Below are positions 24,757-36,873 of a stretch of 64,000 nt of DNA, piece after piece. The notes under the pieces were generated by a model. It made no database searches and was not told the origin of the DNA. It was given only the letters and a program-made list of their open reading frames with translations. This DNA comes from Zarea fungicola. Its lineage: Eukaryota > Ascomycota > Sordariomycetes > Hypocreales > Cordycipitaceae. Where the stretch lies: NCBI GenBank assembly GCA_900169235.1, contig FWCC01000328.1:248001-312000 (forward strand), written 5' to 3'. Within the stretch, counting starts at the first letter, position 1; every line of letters begins with the position of its first letter. The position numbers and the translations under genes were made by a program.

Positions 24757-25341
24757 CCTTCTGTCGCCGGGGCCGCCGGTGGCCTCGAGATGATGCTCGG
24801 AGTCTGGATCCAACGTGCCGGTGGCTTATCTGCTGCGAAACGCCCAATATTTTCTGTATTTATTGATTCATGGGTACTATTTGAAGCATTGGATTACTAA
24901 ATCTTCGCTTCAAACCCTCTGGACAGAAAATTGCGTTTCAAAAAGATAGGTAGATGGGCTTAGCAAAAAAAGGCAAGGCAGCGGATGACAGTCGTTGAGG
25001 CGTGGCAGCAGGGCGATTAGGTCATCAGGGGTGAGCTCAGTGGCTTTGCCTGTTGGCACTGCCACTCAGCCGGCTGGACTGCGTCTGGACCAGGCATGAA
25101 TCAGATGTCCGTCATATTGCTACCCTGCATCAAAGCATCGATTGGTTCAAGTGTTGATAATTTTTTTTCTCTCAGGTAAAATAATTTGCGTCTATCTATC
25201 ATTCGTAGGCTAAATACAACAGCTCCAAAACTAGTCTTTCCCTCAGTTTATTCTGAACAATGCCCATTCAGTTGTTGTCTCACTGCCTCATCCCACAGGT
25301 CCAAATACCAAGCCAATTCGTAAACTTCTGCCCCCAACTGC
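24757..25341. promoter_or_regulatory. Intergenic, Pfa3 promoter and C2H2 gene 3' end
   Basis: Non-coding; no distinct element is recognised. Confidence 0.35.
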
Positions 25342-26890
25342 TCACCACTCTGTTCTAGCCACAAAATCGTCCTGAACATTGTACCTGACACTTTGTCCGC
25401 TTGGGTCATCCCCGACCTGAATCATACCGCCCGTAATCTGGTCCAAGAAGGCACCGTAATGCTCCGTCTCTCGAATTCGACACTTGCCAGGAGACTCGCA
25501 ATGATAGGTGACGGCCGTGACCGACTTAAAGATGCGTAGACACTTTGGACATTGATAGGATTTGCCGCCATGCGCAGGAGATGTAAGATGCCTGAACAGG
25601 CCGTTCTTCTTCTTAAAGCATTTCCTATCCACAGTGTTAGCATTGCGCTATGCCGTACACCAATTATATGCCCTCGATTTTACCCGCAGCCCGGCTTAGG
25701 GCAGATGTATTTATCAATGATGGTACACAGATATCTAGACGCGTTGAAATGTGGATGCCTTGGGTCATCAATGTCCAAGGCATCAACGGGAGCTTTGGGT
25801 GCAGGCGCCGTCGCCGCAGCGAGCTGCTCGTCTGTCGGAGTGATGCGTGGCTTCTGGCGTGCCTTTGCGATTGATTCCTGGACGTCTTTAGTTCCCCAGG
25901 CGCCCTTCCACTTGGTGTCATTGACTTTGGTACGTGATAGGGCATCAAGTTCCGTTTTTGCTTGAGCTGCATTGTCATCATTTTGCGCAACTGCACCGCG
26001 CCACCAGACATTCTCTTTCTGCGCGATTCCCTTCTTACCATCATCTATTCTCGTACCACGGCTATTCCACTTGGCAGCGAGTGCCTTTCTTGGTGACAAA
26101 TTGATGGGCACGTTTTCCTTGTTCGCGTCGGTCCTTAATTCCACCAGGGAACCGCTCCATTTACCGGCAAGTGTTTTGTCGAAAGGCTCCACCAGTAAAG
26201 CCTTTTGATTCTCTCTGTTCTTCCCATTCCCGATGTCCTCTTTATTTTTTTCTTTCTTATCCTCGCTCTGATCTTCGCTCTTGTCTTCGTTCTTGTCTTC
26301 GACGAGTTTCGGGAAGCTATTGTCGTCGACTTGGCCAGGTGTCTCGTTACTCCGCACTTCGACAATGTCCAGCCAAGGCTCAACTCGGATTTCAGATATA
26401 TAGTTTGTATAGTTGCCCTTGACCGGCTCGTCTGTTAGTTTATCAAGTTGCCGATGAAAGTCGAGCTTTCTCTCCCGTAGCTTTTCAATGTCCGTAGACT
26501 GGATCCGCGTGCACTTCCCGTGTTCGATATGTGCAATGAGCGTGCCAACGCGAGAAAATGGACCTCGACCACATCCTGGACAGGCAAGGACCTGGTTGGG
26601 TTCGTGTACCTGCCAAAAATATGTGAGAATTGTCGCTACTTATGTCGGGACAAACAAGCCCTACTTACCCGTTGAACATGTAGGAGCTCGCTTCCCGCTG
26701 CCTCAAACTCCATTCGGCAAAAGGAACAGCGGGTGTGGTCCTTTTTTCCAGAATCGCGCATGTGGCACTTGTGATTCCAGAGTAGTTTCCAGGAAGGAAA
26801 AGCGATGTTGCATGGTTCGCAGGTAAACACCGCTGTCTCAGCGACAGCCGCATTCATGGCCGGAGCCTTTGAGGCAGCCTTTGCGTCCAT
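25342..26890 (-). CDS. C2H2-type zinc-finger protein with W-repeat centre
   Basis: Three exons, 26890-26669, 26609-25684 and 25624-25342, all joining in frame; 476 aa. The N-terminal half carries three zinc-binding modules: CEPC with NHKCH, CSFC with a distant His, and CPGC with HIEHGKC. The C-terminus has another pair: YICPKPGC with HLTSPAH, and YQCPKC with TYHCESPGKC. The middle (about residues 165-210) is Lys/Glu/Asp-rich, followed by four short degenerate repeats centred on Trp 225, 255, 277 and 308. The start at 26890 is the first in-frame ATG after an apparent acceptor (TTTTTGTAG) at about 26906, so a 5' UTR intron or an upstream exon is possible. The function is unknown; nucleic-acid binding is inferred from the fingers. 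It lies 203 bp downstream of the TFIIIC subunit gene on the same strand. Confidence 0.8.
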
Positions 26891-27093
26891 ACCAAGACTG
26901 TACTGAGCATCTACAAAAAGATTTAATGATGCGGTTGTAATCGAACCGAAATTATGCGAGAATTGAGAATTAGATGTATGGAAATTTTCCTTTTTTTGGA
27001 AGAGGAGGTTGCAGCCCTCACCTGTGCACACACGACTGGCAGCTCGCCAGCTGGCAGCTCCCGGCCGGCAGCAGTTCGGCAAACGCGCATTTT

Positions 27094-29089
27094 TCAGTCT
27101 AACTCTGGGTACACATCCTCTGAACCCTCCATCTCATCCATACGACTTTCGTATCCTTGTGGGTATATATATGGGTAGCTATAGTTGTCTGCTAACTGGT
27201 CCAGCTGCTCGTCTTCTAATTCAGAGCCGCTGTCGTTGTCGTCATTACTATCACCACCGGAGTCCTCGTCATTTTCCATGGCTTCCAGTGGAGCGCGGCT
27301 TGGTGAGCTTGCAACAGAGGCAGGGTCTTCTATTGTGCTAGCAGCTGTTGATGCATGGCCACGTATCTTGACATTGTACCCCTGGCTCTTTTTCTTGGGC
27401 GGTTTGCGACCGCGCAAAACCGTGAGTTCTTCGTCGGTGAGGCGCAGATTAGGCAGCGGTAAATGAAAGTTGCTGGTTGTTGACCTCGGCGGTGTCATAT
27501 CTCCAAAATTTAGAGTCGCCGTAAAGTCCGTTCGCAATAGCTGTCTGCCAAACCTAATGGCGACAAGCTTGGTCTTCATGATGGCCTTTACCTTTGCCCA
27601 CAACCCTCCGTGATACCACCCGCTACTGATGTCCCAAGTTGGACGTATAGAAGCCTCATCAAGAAGCTCCCGCAGGAGGGGATCGGTAATGTCACAGACC
27701 TGCCAGACCTTGCCATCGGTGTCGTATGTTTCGCCGTCAAAGATGTGACTTGTAGATCCGACAGGAGCCTGACGCTCCTCGATCTTTTCTGGGCGCCGGT
27801 ATGCTCGCACGGCAGCCGCAGGCCCTTGAGGCCGCTTGTGTTTGGTTAACTTGAACATGACGGTTTGGTAAACCCGGTACTTGGAATCTGAACGTGGATC
27901 CAAACCGTATGGAACAACGCAATCTCTCCAAGGCCCGCCCTTGAACTGGTAAGCTGCATAATTCAAGTATTTTTTCAGTTCGTTCCAGCTATCGAGCTTC
28001 TTGCCAAGGTGGTTAAGTAAAGATCGACGAGTCCAGATTGGCCGTTCCTCAAACGCCGCCTCTAAGTCTCCCAAAACCTCCATAAACCTGGCATCTGTCA
28101 GATCAGGAGGTTCTTGCGGCCCAGCAGGTGTAGGGTCATCAGAACCGATAAAGAAGCCAACTTGTTTTACGGCAGTAACATTGACAGTCCCACCATCTGC
28201 TGTGGTACGGACGTATGGATTTTGGGAGTAGGCGTAGTTGAATGGTAGGCTCATGTGAGTAAATAGCGGCGGTGGTATCACATCGGTATTCTGGCTCTTG
28301 TCGATTCCGGGCTCCAACGTGAAGGATTTCATCTTTTCGACTGGAATGACCAAAGGTTAGTCAGGTAGCATGATTGAAGAGACAATTTGCTTACCATCAC
28401 CGGAAAGAACTTGATCTACGTATCGATTGGCAAGAGATGATGTGGACATGTCCCAGTAAAAGTCAGCCAGACCGCGGAATCGATGCGTTTGATGGATCAT
28501 GCCAACAGCTTCGACCTTGTAGCGGCCAACATTGTCTTGGAGTTTTCTTTTTAGAATCTTGGGCTCATCTTGGCGTGCAATTGAACAAACAGGATTTGCT
28601 TGTTGATCTGCGTCGCGAATCTCCTGGTCTCCCTCCCACGGACCAGTCGTGCCACGCTTTCGCTTCCTCCCTGTACGCCGAGGAACGGTAATTTGGAGCA
28701 CGACATTATGCGAGGCTGCGTTGTGTGACATGATGGGATTGCAAAAAGGGCTCTCTGGGTTCAGATACATGGGGATAGAGTTGCGTAATGGATCCAGCAC
28801 CTTGGGCCATTGTTGTTAGTACAATCAGGCTAGATTTGGTATGCTACGGCTGGCTTCTTACATGGTCAAAGGAAGATACGCGGCCAAAGGCAGTAACGGC
28901 GCGGTCGATATTTTGTACAACAGCTGGAATTTCTACGGCGGCAATGTCGCGATTCGGGATGCTGTAGGTTGGTGCCTTTTGATTTTGAGGCGCCGTGCGG
29001 TGAGTCGAGCTCAGGCCAGCCTCGGGCGATGGTGGGATTGATTGCTCGGAATCAGACGCATGAATATTTCTTGGAAAACGAGACGCCAT
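27094..29089 (-). CDS. sfc1: RNA polymerase III factor TFIIIC subunit 5 (Tfc1/Sfc1/tau95)
   Basis: Three exons, 29089-28862, 28800-28395 and 28340-27094; 626 aa. TFIIIC binds the A and B boxes of tRNA genes; this subunit (GTF3C5 in human) belongs to the tauA lobe. Visible family features are the N-terminal tau95 dimerisation-like region with VPRRTGRKRKRG and a triple-barrel segment, and the DNA-binding part with PIWTRRSLLNHL, YAAYQFKGGPWRDCVVPYGLDPR and KYRVYQTVMFKL. These are hallmarks of the family. The C-terminus is a long acidic tail (EDEDSG/DDND/SEDV), also common in this subunit. The ATG at 29089 is the first available after an in-frame non-ATG region. Confidence in the family is high. 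Confidence 0.9.
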
Positions 29090-30675
29090 GACGATGGACC
29101 GCACGGTGGACTGCAGTGGAATCAATGTAGGTGGCGTCTAGTGCAAGGTTTGCTTTACTTGTAATGATGCATCGACTAGAAGCAGCCGATGCTTGCGAGC
29201 AGCAGACTCTGTCGAGACGAACCTTGCTATTGGTAGCGAGTGATTACGGCAGCACCTGTAGAGCGACTTTAATGTGGCAAATGTATTTTGCATGAGAAAT
29301 GGCGATGGAAATGGCATGGGATGGTTGAACTGTAGAACCAGGTGAAATTTGAAGCTTGATGAGGCTTGAGGATTGAGGCTTGAAGCTTGAAGCTTAGTGT
29401 GGGCCGTTTTGAAGCTGCATCTATGGGGCTGGTCGAGAGAGCCTCTTATTATTATTAGTTTCGGCTTGAGTGGTACCTGAAAAACAACAACCAGCATCAT
29501 TAGACAGGCAAAATATGGAGACTGTGTGTTGGTGGAGATGTACCTGGTCAGTGCTCAACCTCTTGCACTGAGAGCATCTCATACAGCGGCATCGGTGCTC
29601 GGCTACAGGGGAGCATGGCAGCCTACCAATGGATTGGTGCCAATGGAGGCCAGCAAGCCAGTTAATACCTGTACCCAGTAAGTTGGTACGTACTACGGGA
29701 GCCCCTCCTCACCAGAGCAGCCAAAGACGGCATCTGCCGCTGTCAACAGAGATGATGATAAAATAGGAAACGGATCACCTGGTCATTTTCTATTTTGTTA
29801 GTAATAAGTAACAGATAACAAGTAATGAATTTTCAGTTCTCACTTGGGATTTCCGATTCGGTGCACCGTTATGGCATTGGCATAGTTATACCTCAAGCAG
29901 TACCTAGTAGCATCTATACCATAACCCCTGGTTACCCCTCAAGCAATGAGCCGCTAGCACCCTTTAAATTATAGCATACTTGACCACGCTTGTGCCCCTG
30001 CAATAACGAACACCACCTGCTATGCCACCCATTTTGCTTGATCCCCCCCTCGAAGACTCTCCCCTGTAACTCCCATATCTCCAGCAGGCCTTCAGGCTCC
30101 AAGCAGCAGCCAGAAGAGCAGCCCAGCCCCAGAATTAGCACTGACCAGCAGCTCCAACTTCACCGCCCACTTACCTCTACATCTCCTACACCCTGCCAAT
30201 GGCTGAATAGCACCAGACAATTCTGCTCCGCGCTGCATCAACATCTCTCAACAATCTCGCCATCCCTCCTCGCGGCCACTGCGCCATTCATCTTTCTCAT
30301 TTGCAGTCCATGTTCGACTCGTGATACTGCCTGCAATTCCATCGCGGATGAACCTGTATTCCGGCTCCGTCGCTTTTCACCCGCCAACGAACCCTCTCCT
30401 CACCTTTGGCCCAGCCGCCGCATTCTCCGCGCGTCAACGACCCCTGACTTGAGCCTCGCGTCCTGCTACTATCCGGATAACCTTCATTGCAGACACAGCT
30501 GCCCGTTCCGCCAGCTGCAGGCTCTAACTGCATTTTTTAACCTACGCACCCGTGCCTCAGCGACCCCGACGCGCTCCCCCTGCCCGCGTCGGCAACGCAA
30601 CGCTGACCTCACACCACTGCCGCGTTGTCGCTCTACCCCGCCAGAGCCACGACCAGTACCACATCCCGATAGTAT
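29090..30675. promoter_or_regulatory. Divergent promoter region, TFIIIC subunit and PP2A B56
   Basis: About 1.6 kb between divergent genes. The right half (29990-30670) is strongly CT-rich on the + strand, as expected for the leader of the B56 gene. A 237-codon frame within it (29990-30703) has no ATG-led domain structure and is treated as leader sequence. Confidence 0.4.
29351..29397 (+). repeat. Degenerate 9-base tandem repeat
   Basis: Four to five units of GAAGCTTGA or GAGGCTTGA lie in tandem, with minor spacing changes, upstream of the TFIIIC gene. Confidence 0.6.
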
Positions 30676-30699
30676 ATGGGCGAGCAACTCCAAGACAGG

Positions 30700-32893
30700 A
30701 TGAAGCGCTTCAGTCAAAAAGTCGTATGTTGAACCAACCCATGTAGTGCTTGCCGTCCTGGCCCGCGTTGACCAGCCTGCTGATGCTGACCCTGTGCCCA
30801 CAGCTCTCTCGAGGCAAGGACGCTACCAAGTCGTCCAAGAAGAATAAAGATTCAAAGGATGGCACCGCATCCCCTTCGTCGCGGGACCCATCCACTCAGT
30901 CGCCTGTCCTGACCCCAACCTCGTCGTCGACAGCCGTCAATGATATACGCAACAAACCCTTGCCGCCGAATTCCACAGATGTCCTCGGCCAGGGTGGTCC
31001 TGGTGTTGACCGGTTCGGCGCCATGGGTGCCAACTCCAGCCCAAATGGCAACACAAGACTGCCTCCTACTGTTGTCATCAGCTCTACGCCAGGCGTAAGT
31101 TAAAGATAAAATACTCCCAATCGTCTCCATATTGGAAGCTAACAGTGCGCTCCCCTGCCACAGCATATCCCACCGCCCGGAGCCGCCGAGACGATGCCTC
31201 ACGATTTAGCGCCACCAAAGCCGGGCCAAAAGTCGCTCATGATTCACCGCGGTATAGATAATCGCGATGCTATTCCCGAGGGACTTCGAACTCCCAAGCG
31301 ACAGCATTCGTCCCGATTCGACATTTCGACAAACAGAGATCTCGAAAAGCTGCCTGGCTTCCACGAGGTCCCTCCTAATAGGCGCCAGGAGCTTTTCATG
31401 CAGAAAATTGAACAGTGCAACGTCATCTTTGACTTCAACGATGCCAGCGGCGACATGAAGGCAAAGGAAATTAAGCGACTGGCTTTGCATGAACTTCTTG
31501 ACTATGTCGCTAACAACCGACAAGTCATTACCGAGCCCATGTACCCCAAGGTCGTCGATATGTTCAGCAAGAATCTCTTCCGGCCAATCCCGCCACCAAT
31601 GAACCCCCAGGGCGAGCCGTTTGACCCCGAAGAGGATGAACCCGTGCTTGAGGTGGCATGGCCTCATATTCAAGTCGTGTATGAATTCTTTCTGCGATTT
31701 ATTGAAAGCCAAGACTTCAACACAAACATTGCCAAGGCCTATATCGATCACAGCTTTGTTCTCCAGCTGCTGGATCTTTTCGACTCTGAAGATCCTCGCG
31801 AGCGTGATTTCCTCAAGACTACTCTCCATAGAATCTACGGCAAATTTCTGAACCTGCGATCATTCATCCGCCGATCCATCAACAACGTCTTTTTCCAATT
31901 CACTTACGAAACGGAGAGATTCAACGGCATTGCAGAGCTTCTTGAGATTTTGGGCTCCATCATTAACGGCTTCGCACTGCCGCTCAAGGAGGAACACAAG
32001 ATATTCCTGACCCGCGTTCTCCTCCCACTACACAAACCCAGGAGTTTGAGCATGTATCACCCACAGCTTGCATACTGCATTGTGCAGTTTCTAGAGAAGG
32101 ATGCATCTCTTACAGAAGATGTACGTTTCTATACTCCATTTTGGTCAGGTATCGCCCGCTAACTGTTCCTAGGTTGTGCTAGGTCTTCTTCGGTACTGGC
32201 CCAAGGTAAACAGCACAAAGGAAGTCATGTTCCTAAACGAAGTCGAGGATATCTTCGAGGTCATGGATCCTGCAGAGTTTGCCAAGGTACAAGAGCCACT
32301 TTTCCACCAGCTCGCCAAGTCAGTTGCAAGCCCGCACTTCCAGGTCGCCGAGCGCGCTCTCTACTTTTGGAACAACGAGTACTTTTGCAACCTGGTCAGC
32401 GACAATGTCGAAATCATTCTGCCCATTATGTTTGCGCCTCTCTATGAGAACTCCAAAGGCCACTGGAACAGGTGAGAAATCAGCCAAGTCTGGCCAAACA
32501 GGGAAACGTCAGCTAATGACAAATAGAACCATCCACGGCATGGTGTATAACGCCATGAAGCTCTTTATGGAGATCAACCCGCAGCTATTTGATGACTGTT
32601 CCCACGAGTACACTGAGCATCAGAACAGTGCCGCCGAGCGCGAGGCTATGCGCGAGCGAAAATGGGCTGCTCTTGGGGAACAGGCCGAGTCTCGACGCAA
32701 CTCCATGTCCACAGAACCCAGCGATGGCCCCCAAAGGACACAGGTTACAGCCATGCCTCGCGTCGACGAGGCTGACCCTGCTACGGACGACAGCCAGAAA
32801 AGACTTGACTCTCTGAGACTACAAGATCAGTCTGGTCGCCGGCCTAGCATTCACGAGCGTCAAGGGTCCACTAGCTCAACACGCAGTCGGTGA
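30700..32893 (+). CDS. PP2A regulatory subunit B' (B56/Rts1 family)
   Basis: Five exons: 30700-30723, 30804-31094, 31164-32120, 32173-32471 and 32527-32893; all junctions are in frame, giving 645 aa. The protein targets and gives substrate choice to protein phosphatase 2A. The B56 HEAT-like core runs from about residue 168 (LPGFHEVP) to 555 and includes [44 protein letters not shown] and [11 protein letters not shown]. The N-terminus (KRFSQKV-LSRGKD) is Lys/Ser-rich and the C-terminal tail is Ser/Arg/Gln-rich, both disordered. The first exon codes only eight residues. An in-frame ATG at 30676 would add eight more; 30700 has the better context (A at -3), so it is preferred. Homologues (Rts1, Par1) act in mitosis, septation and stress. 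Confidence 0.92.
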
Positions 32894-34095
32894 GATGGTT
32901 GTTATTCTTCAGTTGACGGGTTATTGTGATACACGGGCTCGCCGTGTTTATTCCGCAGCTTTGTATAGTGGCTATTTGTGCGGTAATATATAAAAATGGA
33001 GCCAAGACGTCGTCTCATCCTTTCTTTTCTCTACTTTTTGAAGGCCTTCTTCATCCACCGTGGTTATTTCTTCTTTCTTTTTTCCTTTCTTTTTAAACCA
33101 TGGTGCAAACACCACACAGCGTGATGTCACGGATTGATTTGGAAGAATGCAGTGCATCTTTTTTTGTCCCAAACATGATGGGAAAAGTACTTTTGTTTTC
33201 TTGAGTATCGGCATATTGGGGGGCGAGTGGGAGTGGAAATTTCGCCGGCTTTTGATGACTGGCCGTCGCGGTAGATGGGGTGAACTGTTTACATCCCCCC
33301 TGCAGGAGAGAGAGAAAGAGCGAGAGCGAGAGCGGGAAAGAATTTGATAAATTGGAGTTGCCGTGGGCTGAGTCTGGCTGGAGTGGAGGGGAATTGCAAC
33401 TTGGCGTACCAGGGACAGTCTTACAAAATGGAGGCAGGGGTTGAAACTGAAGGAGTAAAAGACGCCGTGCGAAGGATGGACGAAATGGAATGGGGAATTG
33501 GGAGAGGAGGATGGGGCATGTCTTCTTTTTTTTGTTTTCTTTTTATTGGCGGTCGTCGTTGGTTTTATATGCTGTGTTGCTTGCTGGCCCAAGACCGTGA
33601 CATATGTGAGCCACTTGAAAAGTGATCCAGGGAGAAAGGGGGCGGTTTAGGGACAATTGGGCTTGGCTACATTCGTTTTAACTCTTTTTTTCTAATGATC
33701 GGGGGTTTGGTTACTCTCTCAAAAGCTTGGGGTGGCTTGTAGCAAATCTGATCTTTCTTCCTGCCATGGCCACCTCTTCTCTTCCTCTTTGCTCGATGTC
33801 TTGGCCAAGAGTTATACGCAGCAGACTGTGTTTTCATTGAAGGAATTATAGAAGACGCCCAGGGCAAATTCGACAATCGTTAATTTTTCTCCATCTTTGA
33901 TTTTGGAGTAGGGCAAATTATGAGACGGTATTTGCGTTACAGGCAAGACAACGACCTTTCGCCATTCATATCCTTTCCATGCAGAATATACTTGATTTCG
34001 TCTTCCATTTTCTCCGCTTGAGATGAAAAGAGACCAAGCACACTGCGATTCTATTTTCTTTATATTTTGGTTGTGATTTTTCAGACAACATTCAA
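32894..34095. other. Convergent 3' region, B56 and CID/RS genes
   Basis: Non-coding, with pyrimidine and purine runs, including a GAGAGAAAGAGCGAGAG-type purine repeat around 33306-33342. No gene is recognised. Confidence 0.45.
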
Positions 34096-35919
34096 CTAGC
34101 TTCCGTGTCCTCGATCGTAACCGCCCCTTCCACCACCACTGCCGCCACGGTAGCTATTATTACTATACCCGCCACGGCCATTGTGATAAGCTCCTCTTCC
34201 ATGATTATCGTTGTATCTCCCACCCTCGGGCTGAAGATAGCCTTGCGAGGAGGGTACCGGTGGTGGGGGAGGCGGAGGTGGTGGGGGAGGCGGAGGTGGC
34301 TGAGGAGGATAAGAACCAGCACCAGCAGTGCCACCTTGCTGAAATTGTGACCATGCCATCATCATGCGGCCCATGACCGCCGGATCAGCTGTCCAGGTGG
34401 GAAGCGGCATGCCAGGTAGCAGAGGCGGCGGCGGAGGTACACCGCCTTGGAATCCCATCATCTGCGGCGGTGGCAGCCCGAAGTTCCCTGGAGGATGTGG
34501 TGGCAGCGGTGGGATCGAGTTGTTATGTGAGCGTTGCGGTTGACGCTTGTACCGTCCATCCGGACTGGGACTGCGGTCGAGGTTTCGACGTGGCGGAGGT
34601 GTCCGGCTTCGGCTCCGACTGGGACTGTGACTACGACTACGACTGTGGCTGCGGCTGCGGCTGCGGCTACGTGAGTCGGAGGAGTATCGTCGTGGACGCT
34701 TCCGGGATGGTGAGTGGCTCTCTGAACGGCGTCCACGGGAGTGTGATTGAGGTGACAGCGAGCGCGAGTATGAACGGCCGCGGGACTCATTGCCTGTGCT
34801 GCTATTATGTCGGGCTTTACGTCGGGACTGCATCTTTTCGCAGAATTGACGCGACCATCCGTAGTATGTGTCTCCGCCGAGCAGCTCGCCCGTGACTTCG
34901 TCTACTTCAACGTACTCTCCGAGCTCATTGATGTCTTGGTGAATACCATCCGTAAAAACAGGGTCGTTTGCGTAGATACGATTTGTATTAGAGAGAAGCT
35001 TCTGGACAGCATCGACCAACTTCTCTTCTGCCGGGCCTGAGAGCAGCTGAATCGGACGGATTAGGTCGGGTAGCATTGGCTTGGCCGAGTTGGGAGTCAG
35101 ATGCGGAAGCCAGGTGCCGGCGGGAAGATCGTACCATGGCGCAGAGGCGTCACCATGGTAGGAGGGAATAATGAATGGTACATCCTTGACGACTTTGAGT
35201 GTTATCGCCGTAGGGGTGTCGGCTAGGGCAGAGGATTTGGGCCCGAGGTTGCCATTGTTCGCAGCGGCGTCGCGGAGCTGAGAAATGAAGTCAGGCGAAA
35301 AGTAGTGCTTTTCGGACCAAAGTGATATCAAACTGTCAAGTTTTGCCTTGTGTTTGGGGCACTTGTCAAACGAAGCGGCGAGCGCGACAAGCGTAATGAG
35401 GTGGGTAGCCCAGGCGTCCGCGCAAAGGCGATTGTTGGTTCTGGCGACCGTATGGTGCAGCGTGTCACTGATGAGGTAGAGGATGTGAAGACGCTTGCGT
35501 TTGACGCTCGGTCGCAAAGGAGCCGCGGTGCTGTCGCTCGTGACGAAGCTCTTGGATAGCGCGGCCAGGTATTTGGCCAAGTTGGCGCTGCGAAGGGTCG
35601 ATGAGGCGACATGTGCAATGATCCAATTTTTGCAGTTCTGCGGAGCGGGAGGAATCGCGCAAAAAATCAAGGTTTAGTCATCGGGAAAGCAGAAGGTACA
35701 TTCAATGGGGAGGCATCACGGAAAGATGCTAGCCAGCCCAAAGATATAAAAAGGTGGTAAAGGTCAAACCTGGACATTTGGTCGCGAGCACTGAGTAGTT
35801 GTGGCGTCGAGCAGTGGAAAGAGGTCATCAACATCTTGGCGGGTAAGCGAGATGGGATCGGCTTTGAAGAGGGATGCGGCTAGTGCAGCTTTGGCGATGG
35901 CAAGCTCCGGAGAAGCCAT
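34096..35919 (-). CDS. CID-domain, RS- and proline-rich RNA-processing protein (CHERP-like)
   Basis: Two exons, 35919-35770 and 35637-34096, with a 132-nt intron; 563 aa. The N-terminal ~150 residues match a CTD-interacting (CID/RPR) fold: helices with CKNWIIAHV, LAKYLAALSKSF and KRLHILYLISDTLHHT, and later the LISLWSEKHYFSPDFI stretch. CID domains bind the phosphorylated RNA polymerase II tail. A long Arg/Ser-dipeptide region follows (about residues 325-420), then proline runs (14 prolines around residue 500) and a C-terminal Gly/Arg/Tyr-rich RGG-like end. This resembles animal CHERP and other splicing-coupled CID proteins; the exact orthologue is not certain. The nucleotide repeat behind the proline run is prone to length change. 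Confidence 0.8.
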
Positions 35920-36321
35920 GGCGGCAGACGCGGCGGCGGCGCTGGGTTCTTTTGGTTTGATGTTGTTTCGTGATGAGGATGAAAGTTACCAAGCCAGGGT
36001 GCCTCGTAGCTGGAGATCCAGTCGGGAAGCTGGTGGCGGAAAAGCCTCGGCGTGGTGGGGCAGGCACGGCGAGAATGGTACGATTTTCGCTTTCTGGATT
36101 TCACGCATCATGGTGCATGCGTCTGTTATTAATGGTTTTTTTTTGTTCTAGGGGCGAGAAAGACCGAATTCGTCATGTATTTAATTATTGAAAAGCTTTT
36201 AGTAATACATATATCAACAGTACGGTGTGGATTCACCGTGGTGCGGCGTTGCAGCCGCAAGTGAAGGTGACAAAGGCCAGCAGTGGCGGGATATCTTAAG
36301 TAGGCAGATGACGGTCGGGTC

Positions 36322-36873
36322 TTATGAGAACCGGTCTCCCTTGCGACTCCGATAGCCAACTTTACTTTCGTATGGGCTCACATCTTCACTGTCTCTCTTG
36401 CGCGACTCAATTCCAAGATCCTGGCCGGCAGGAGAGGGATCGGTGTTGGATTCTGCGCTGGGCGAACCGGCGTATTCTGGCTTGGAGATGGCGCGGCTGG
36501 GGGTCATTGGCTGGGAAGCACCATATTCCATGTTACGGTTATCGAATCGCTTTCTGTTCTGGGCTTCCATCTTTGCTAGCCGATCGGCATTGATTTCGCG
36601 CTTGGCAAAGTAGTACGCCCCGGCGCCGGCTGTTATCGCGAGGTTAGCAGTGGCACAAGAGCAAGCGTCAATTTGCTGAATGTCTCTGGAATCATGTCTG
36701 GAAGTTTTGGGTGTTTCGTACCGACACAAAGCGAGCCCCAGCCGAGCCTGTTGGGATATGTTAGCTTGCGGGATTGGGAGCTGGGATCGGCATGTCGAAC
36801 CAGAAAGATTTCACCTATTGATGAGTTAGCGGCTTCCGATGGAGCGTTCAATATTGAAACATACTGTGTTCAT
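36322..36873 (-). CDS. Small DUF4748-like protein, probably mitochondrial; 5' end unresolved
   Basis: The last exon, 36629-36322, is clear. It begins with GAGAYYFAKREINADR, the hallmark of the small fungal DUF4748-type proteins, and ends in a polar Ser/Pro/Arg-rich tail. It joins in frame, across a 92-nt intron (36630-36721), to an exon ending LGWGSLCV at 36722, which supplies a hydrophobic segment. Upstream, two acceptor-like sites (CAATAG and CCCAACAG) and a donor after a short ATG exon (ATG at 36873) give competing models, none fully consistent in phase. An ATG at 37032 with a Ser/His/Leu-rich presequence-like frame is another candidate start. The reported left boundary is firm; the start is approximate. 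Function is unknown in the family, and mitochondrial location is inference. Confidence 0.55.

Noticed and set aside
26920..26960. GGTTCGATT near the C2H2 gene start, B-box-like
   Set aside because: No T-stem pairing or A box; probably within a 5' UTR intron.
27010..27090. Upstream coding exon for the C2H2 gene starting at ATG 27090
   Set aside because: Its donor leaves phase 0, whereas the acceptor exon needs one preceding base, so the frame would break; a 5' UTR intron is more likely.
29990..30703. 237-codon frame upstream of the B56 gene
   Set aside because: Ser/Pro/Thr-rich translation of CT-rich leader with non-ATG start and no domain.
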